From an uncultured Clostridia bacterium (lineage in GTDB: Bacteria > Bacillota > Clostridia > Oscillospirales > Acutalibacteraceae), in NCBI GenBank assembly GCA_947165115.1, contig CAMUZD010000002.1:1-33418 (forward strand): a DNA stretch of 33,418 nt, written 5' to 3'. A program made the position numbers and the translations under genes. Each line of letters starts with the position of its first letter. The stretch's first letter is position 1. The notes beneath the pieces were generated by a model. It searched no databases and was not told where the DNA came from. It was given only the letters and a program-made list of their open reading frames with translations. Of the stretch, positions 30,313 through 33,418 are shown piece after piece.

Positions 30313-32340
30313 CTAAGCCTCTTTCCCGTTCAAAAAGATCAGATCAGCCTCTTTTTGGCTGATTTTCTTCTTACTTTCCTTAACAATTCTCTTTACTTCT
30401 TCCTGTCTTTCCGCCGCAGCAGCCATCTTTTCGGCCTTCGATGCAACCTGCTTTACCTTCAGCGATTCGCCCTTCGGTTCATACCTGTCGATGAAATTCC
30501 TCCACAGCTTCTGCAAGTGCTTCTGCGTCTCCATCCATTTTGCCACCTGTTCAGGATCTTTCGGATTGATTTTGTTGACAATTTCAGGCATTCCCAGATA
30601 TTCCTTCGTGTGTGCGTCGAAAATGTGAACCCTTTCCGGATCATCCGGGTGAAACTTCACCAGAACTTTCTTGTTTTTCGCGTAATTACTTGAATATCTT
30701 GACAATTCATGGTGATAGTACACAAACCCGTTTACACTGATTTGCGAACTTCTGACACTCACTTCTTTTTCAGGCAGAAGCATGAAATCAAAGTGATAAT
30801 CATCGGGAATCGGTCTCGGGTGCTGTTCCAAATTAGCGAAAAACCTCTTGTAAGGAATGATTTTGTCAGTTGAAACAAGGTGCTCGTTCCACCAGCTGAA
30901 AACCTTGAAAACACACTGCATAAATTCGTCAAGCGTCAGCAGTCCGCCGTTTTTCTTGAGCTTTTCAGCCGCCGCAATAAGCCTTAAATTCTCGTCAGGA
31001 TCGTCAACCTTTTTTGCATAGCCGACTCCTCCCGTCACATCCTTCATCTTTCTTTCAATGATTGAAAAGTAACCCTCGATCGGTTTGGAGTTCGGACGTC
31101 TGCCGATAGCCACCAAATGTTGGACATGGTTAAAATAAATATCCTCCGCACCCTCGCTTTTAACAAGATCCTCCATTCCGGGTATCTGCATGTCGTTAAT
31201 CCTGCCGAAATCCGTAAAAGTGCATAAACCCTCAAGATTCCTGCACATCTGTTCAACATATTTCGAGAGTTCCGGCTTACCCATATCCGTATATATCGCT
31301 TCCGGGATCCCGAACCTGCACGCCTCGTAAAGCGCACTTGCAACGTCCATTGAATTGTAGTGCTCAAGCGTCATCTTGAAGCCGACAATCATCCTTGAAC
31401 CCATATCGACAAAAACGTAACACTCCGGTCTGTAAACCTTGCCTTCGTGCTGAATGAAATAATCCCAGATGTGCTGGTCGCCGACAATGACTTCAAGAGA
31501 ATTGTAAGCAAGCAGGTTTCTTTTCATAAGCGGCGCGACACTCTTTGTGAATGCCGTCGTTCCGCCGTTTTTAAGCACCAAAGCAGGTGTAATTTGCTTA
31601 ATAATATTCGCTAAAATGCCGTAAAGAGTCGGTTTTGAACCCACTCTCCAGCCTTCCTTATTCGCCTTTTCAATCGTCCTTTCAATAATAAGCTGCTTTG
31701 TGACCCTCTGATTCTGTAAAAAAGTGCCTACCATAAACTCGATAGCGTCACTGCAGGTCGTGTGCGTCTTTACCTTAAAATCAATTACCTCTCCGGTAAT
31801 ATCCTTGACCTGGCCGTTTTCCTCATCCGGCGCTCCCTTGACCGCTCTCAGCCAGTTGTAGCAGGTCGATCTCGACACACCGTACTTTTCACGCGCCGCT
31901 TTGATTGCATCCTCAACAGAGACTCCCATTCCGCGACCCTCAATAAAAGCCACACACGCCAGCATCAGATTCTCTTTCACAGTCCCTCCGTATTTGCACT
32001 TAACCGCAACCGCAAGGCTTTTTTCACTCCCTGCTACGCCGCCGCTTTTAATGTCGTCGTTGCGTCGTTCCGTCGTAACATCGTTACGCCCGGCGCCATT
32101 TTCATCGGTTTCCGCTTGCTTCGTCTGTTGTTCGCGGATTTTATCCGCGATTTTGGTTTGCCACCTTTTCGGCAAGTCGCTGAACTTATACAGCTTTTCC
32201 GGCTTGCCGTTGGCGGCGTTTTTCCCCGAGAATGAAAAAAGACCTGCGTCGTTCAGCTGCTTCAGCCCTTTAATCATTGCCGCATTGCTTATATTAAGGG
32301 CTTTAAATAACTCAGATCTTGTCCAAAGGTTTTGCATCAT
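30313..32340 (-). CDS. A: Mu-type DDE transposase A
   Basis: A 675-residue transposase that integrates and replicates the phage by transposition. The N-terminus has a winged-helix DNA-binding region (LWTRSELFKALNISNAAMIKGLKQL), followed by a second helix-turn-helix (EDAIKAAREKYGVSRSTCYNWLRAV). The RNase H-fold core shows the catalytic triad: Asp in IVGDQHIWDYF (about 285), Asp in IYTDMGKPE (about 350) and Glu in KPIEGYFSIIERK (about 420). The C-terminal part is helical and lysine-rich, as expected for the region that contacts B. Length agrees with Mu A (663). The ribosome-binding site is weak. A palindromic element ends the preceding gene just upstream. Confidence 0.93.
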   Translation of the reverse strand: MMQNLWTRSELFKALNISNAAMIKGLKQLNDAGLFSFSGKNAANGKPEKLYKFSDLPKRWQTKIADKIREQQTKQAETDENGAGRNDVTTERRNDDIKSGGVAGSEKSLAVAVKCKYGGTVKENLMLACVAFIEGRGMGVSVEDAIKAAREKYGVSRSTCYNWLRAVKGAPDEENGQVKDITGEVIDFKVKTHTTCSDAIEFMVGTFLQNQRVTKQLIIERTIEKANKEGWRVGSKPTLYGILANIIKQITPALVLKNGGTTAFTKSVAPLMKRNLLAYNSLEVIVGDQHIWDYFIQHEGKVYRPECYVFVDMGSRMIVGFKMTLEHYNSMDVASALYEACRFGIPEAIYTDMGKPELSKYVEQMCRNLEGLCTFTDFGRINDMQIPGMEDLVKSEGAEDIYFNHVQHLVAIGRRPNSKPIEGYFSIIERKMKDVTGGVGYAKKVDDPDENLRLIAAAEKLKKNGGLLTLDEFMQCVFKVFSWWNEHLVSTDKIIPYKRFFANLEQHPRPIPDDYHFDFMLLPEKEVSVRSSQISVNGFVYYHHELSRYSSNYAKNKKVLVKFHPDDPERVHIFDAHTKEYLGMPEIVNKINPKDPEQVAKWMETQKHLQKLWRNFIDRYEPKGESLKVKQVASKAEKMAAAAERQEEVKRIVKESKKKISQKEADLIFLNGKEA

Positions 32341-32349
32341 CCGCTAAGT

Positions 32350-32387
32350 TTCGTTAATTGCGCTGAATTTTATTCAGCATTTGCATC
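32350..32387 (+). repeat. Palindromic element 6 (forms the 3' end of a small gene before transposase A)
   Basis: TTCGTTAATTGCGCTG is followed by AATTTTATTCAGCATTTGCATC; stem GCTGAAT/ATTCAGC. The minus-strand gene 32370-32567 ends inside it, so the element supplies the last codons DANAE and the TAA stop. Confidence 0.8.
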
Positions 32388-32567
32388 TTTCACGCCGTTT
32401 GCATCCCACCATTGCTCGCAGTATTGCGGTGCCGGTGAAAATCTTTTCATTCCGCACTCTCTTGCCGTGTCTTTGTCCATGTCTCTGACAACCATATAAG
32501 CCATAAGGAATGCCAGAACCGCCATAAAAATAAAACCGATAATGTTTTCTTTTGTTTCTTTTTTCAT
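32370..32567 (-). CDS. Small membrane protein in early operon
   Basis: A 65-residue protein with one membrane helix (IIGFIFMAVLAFLMAYMVV, about residues 9-27) and a short, cysteine-containing, outward part with YCEQWWDANG. The last five residues (DANAE) and the stop come from palindromic element 6, which suggests that the original C-terminus was replaced. ATGA overlap with the HTH gene and GAGGTGG upstream of ATG 32567 support the start. Function is unknown; superinfection exclusion is only a thought. Confidence 0.6.
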   Translation of the reverse strand: MKKETKENIIGFIFMAVLAFLMAYMVVRDMDKDTARECGMKRFSPAPQYCEQWWDANGVKDANAE

Positions 32568-32854
32568 GCCACCACCTCTTGCGTCGTCTGTTTCCGCAGC
32601 ATGTCATGCGCGGCTTCCTTTGTTCCGTTCATTGCAGCCGAATTTGATTCGGCGTTTTTAATGTTTTTCCTCCACCATTCCGCAAACGGTCCGCTCACAA
32701 ACGCTCCTCTTTCGATTGACTTTAAAATTGAAGTCATCGAGATTCCGAGTTCCGCCGCTATCGCTTTTTGCGTTGTATCGTGCTCGATTAAATATATCTT
32801 GAAGAGCACTTTCCTTTCTTTGATTTCCTTTTTGGTTTTCTTTGCTTTTTTCAT
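32564..32854 (-). CDS. Small HTH early regulator (Ner-position protein)
   Basis: A 96-residue protein. The segment DTTQKAIAAELGISMTSILKSIERG is a helix-turn-helix. It lies first in the early operon, divergent from the repressor, the position of Mu ner. Ner in Mu is a small negative regulator of early and repressor transcription. ATG 32854 has AGGAGG 6 nt upstream; the track start at 32872 is less likely. Near its C-terminus (KNAESNSAAMNGTKEA) palindromic element 7 is translated in frame. The HTH is clear; the Ner role is inferred from place. Confidence 0.7.
   Translation of the reverse strand: MKKAKKTKKEIKERKVLFKIYLIEHDTTQKAIAAELGISMTSILKSIERGAFVSGPFAEWWRKNIKNAESNSAAMNGTKEAAHDMLRKQTTQEVVA
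32624..32663 (+). repeat. Palindromic element 7 (within the HTH gene)
   Basis: TCCGTTCATTGCA is followed by the stem GCCGAAT/ATTCGGC with a TTG loop and a diverged tail GTTTTTAATG. It encodes NAESNSAAMN on the minus strand. Confidence 0.7.
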
Positions 32855-32970
32855 TTTTCCTCCTATTGTCAATTTCGCTGGCGGTTAAATTTTTAACCGT
32901 TAAACAATTGGCTTTTAATGCTTTTTGCGTTAGAAATCAAGAAAAAAAATTGCAATAGGAGGTAAAAATG
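32852..32970. promoter_or_regulatory. Divergent operator/promoter region between early operon and repressor
   Basis: This is the lysis-lysogeny switch. Both divergent genes have nearly identical leaders in inverted orientation: ATAGGAGG, spacer, ATG, covering about 23 bp on each side (32852-32874 and 32949-32970). Between them lies the operator-like palindrome CGGTTAAA-TT-TTTAACCG (32882-32899), with an extra half site GTTAAAC. A possible repressor promoter is TTGGCT (32908-32913), 17 bp, TAGAAA (32931-32936). The repeats are seen; binding by the repressor is inferred. Confidence 0.6.
32882..32899. promoter_or_regulatory. Operator-like palindrome
   Basis: CGGTTAAA and TTTAACCG are perfect 8-bp arms around TT. 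A further half-site (GTTAAAC, 32899-32905) follows directly. It lies between the divergent starts and is the likeliest site for the repressor or the HTH early regulator. Confidence 0.55.
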
Positions 32971-33306
32971 CACAACCGCTTGAAATCGCTAAGAAAAAAA
33001 TTAGGGTTTAATCAAGGCGAATTTGCTGAAAAGCTCAGAATCTCCCAAACTTACTACTCTGAAATCGAACGCGGTTCTAAAGGTTTCTCCGCCACCGTTC
33101 TTTTATCGCTTTATGCGTTAAATGTTAATCTTGACTGGCTTATCGGTGGTGAAGGTGAAATGTTCCGCACTTCTGGATACATTCCTTCCGATCCGCTTCT
33201 TTCCGAACTTATTTTAGTCTTTAAACAGCTTCCGGAAAACCGTAAAAAACTTGTCTTAAACTACGCCATTGACCAAAAAGGGTTGTTTGATTTGCTGAAA
33301 AAATAG
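32968..33306 (+). CDS. c: Cro/CI-type phage repressor
   Basis: A 112-residue protein with an N-terminal HTH_3 domain (KSLRKKLGFNQGEFAEKLRISQTYYSEIERG, about residues 6-37) and a second half that could serve for dimerisation (LLSELILVFKQLPENRKKLVLNYAI). There is no S24 peptidase domain, so RecA-driven self-cleavage is unlikely, as in Mu. ATG 32968 has AGGAGG 5 nt upstream. It is the only plus-strand gene at this end and points to the phage left terminus, as the Mu c gene does. It should hold the early operon silent. Confidence 0.82.
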   Translation: MHNRLKSLRKKLGFNQGEFAEKLRISQTYYSEIERGSKGFSATVLLSLYALNVNLDWLIGGEGEMFRTSGYIPSDPLLSELILVFKQLPENRKKLVLNYAIDQKGLFDLLKK

Positions 33307-33313
33307 CCAAAAA

Positions 33314-33418
33314 GTTGTCTTGGATTGCTCAAAAGTTAGGTTGGATTTCCGAAAAGGTTGTCCTGGATTGCTCAAAAGTTAGGTTGGATTTCCGAAAAGG
33401 TTGTCCTGGATTGCTCAA
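33314..33418 (+). repeat. 43-bp tandem repeats made of 21-22 bp half units; likely transposase-binding end sites
   Basis: Two full 43-bp units (33314-33356 and 33357-33399) and 19 bases of a third run to the window edge. Each consists of two related halves: GTTGTCYTGGATTGCTCAAA and GTTAGGTTGGATTTCCGAAA, which agree at about 15 of 21 places. The region is beyond the repressor gene, exactly where Mu-like phages carry multiple 22-bp transposase sites near the left terminus. The period of 43 is not a multiple of 3, so it is not coding repeats. The phage terminus itself is outside. Confidence 0.65.

Noticed and set aside
33314-33418. Tandem repeats at the right edge as a CRISPR array
   Set aside because: The units follow one another without unique spacers, and half units resemble each other; no cas genes are present.
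1-33418. tRNA, rRNA or riboswitch
   Set aside because: I saw no cloverleaf with conserved tRNA bases, no rRNA segments, and no known riboswitch core.

Overview
The window holds most or all of a transposable (Mu-like) prophage next to a host gene. At the far left (1-712) is the 3' part of a host recN, and from about position 970 to the right edge almost every gene is phage-derived. The phage must infect a Gram-negative cell, because it carries an overlapping inner/outer-membrane spanin pair, and an outer-membrane lipoprotein needs an outer membrane. GC content is moderate. The recN product and the dense short dispersed repeats would fit a PVC-group bacterium such as Lentisphaerota, but I cannot fix the taxon from the sequence.

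Layout. The phage genome reads right to left. At the right edge lie two 43-bp tandem repeats plus part of a third, built of about 21-22 bp half units, which I take to be transposase-binding end sites. Then come a plus-strand Cro/CI-type repressor, a short divergent operator region, and a long minus-strand early operon (32854 down to 21372): small HTH protein, membrane peptide, DDE transposase A, AAA+ target-selection protein B, DUF2303-like and DUF3164 proteins, GemA, P2-type large terminase, an Ogr/NrdR-like zinc ribbon, a C5 cytosine methyltransferase, an ASCH protein and several orphans. A plus-strand block (17136-21394) follows with the portal, a gp10/gpG-like protein, DUF5675, i-spanin, o-spanin and a MuF head protein fused to a C-terminal HELEH metallopeptidase-like domain. 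Divergent from it, a minus-strand late operon (16907 down to 972) encodes prohead protease with nested scaffold, capsid, connector, holin-like protein, and a P2-type contractile tail (V, a small protein, W, J, I, fibre genes, sheath FI, tube FII, E and E-E', tape measure, U, X, D). It ends in a frameshifted adenine methyltransferase.

How it works together. Replication and integration are Mu-like (A, B, GemA, end repeats), while packaging and virion are P2-like. Portal and protease/capsid diverge from one region, as Q and O do in P2. That region carries a perfect 11-bp dyad, and the zinc-ribbon protein is a candidate late activator for it. DNA modification is covered by two methyltransferases, one of which is switched off as sequenced by a C8 tract.

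Most notable are (1) nine copies of a palindromic element of about 38 bp whose stems vary with compensating changes and which sits inside capsid-protease, sheath, HTH and holin-like genes without breaking them; (2) three arrays of 9-bp units between GCCGC and GCGGC flanks; (3) the MuF-metallopeptidase fusion with an abrupt change to AT-rich sequence, resembling phage-borne polymorphic toxins; and (4) a possible phase-variable methyltransferase. No tRNA, rRNA or CRISPR array was seen.
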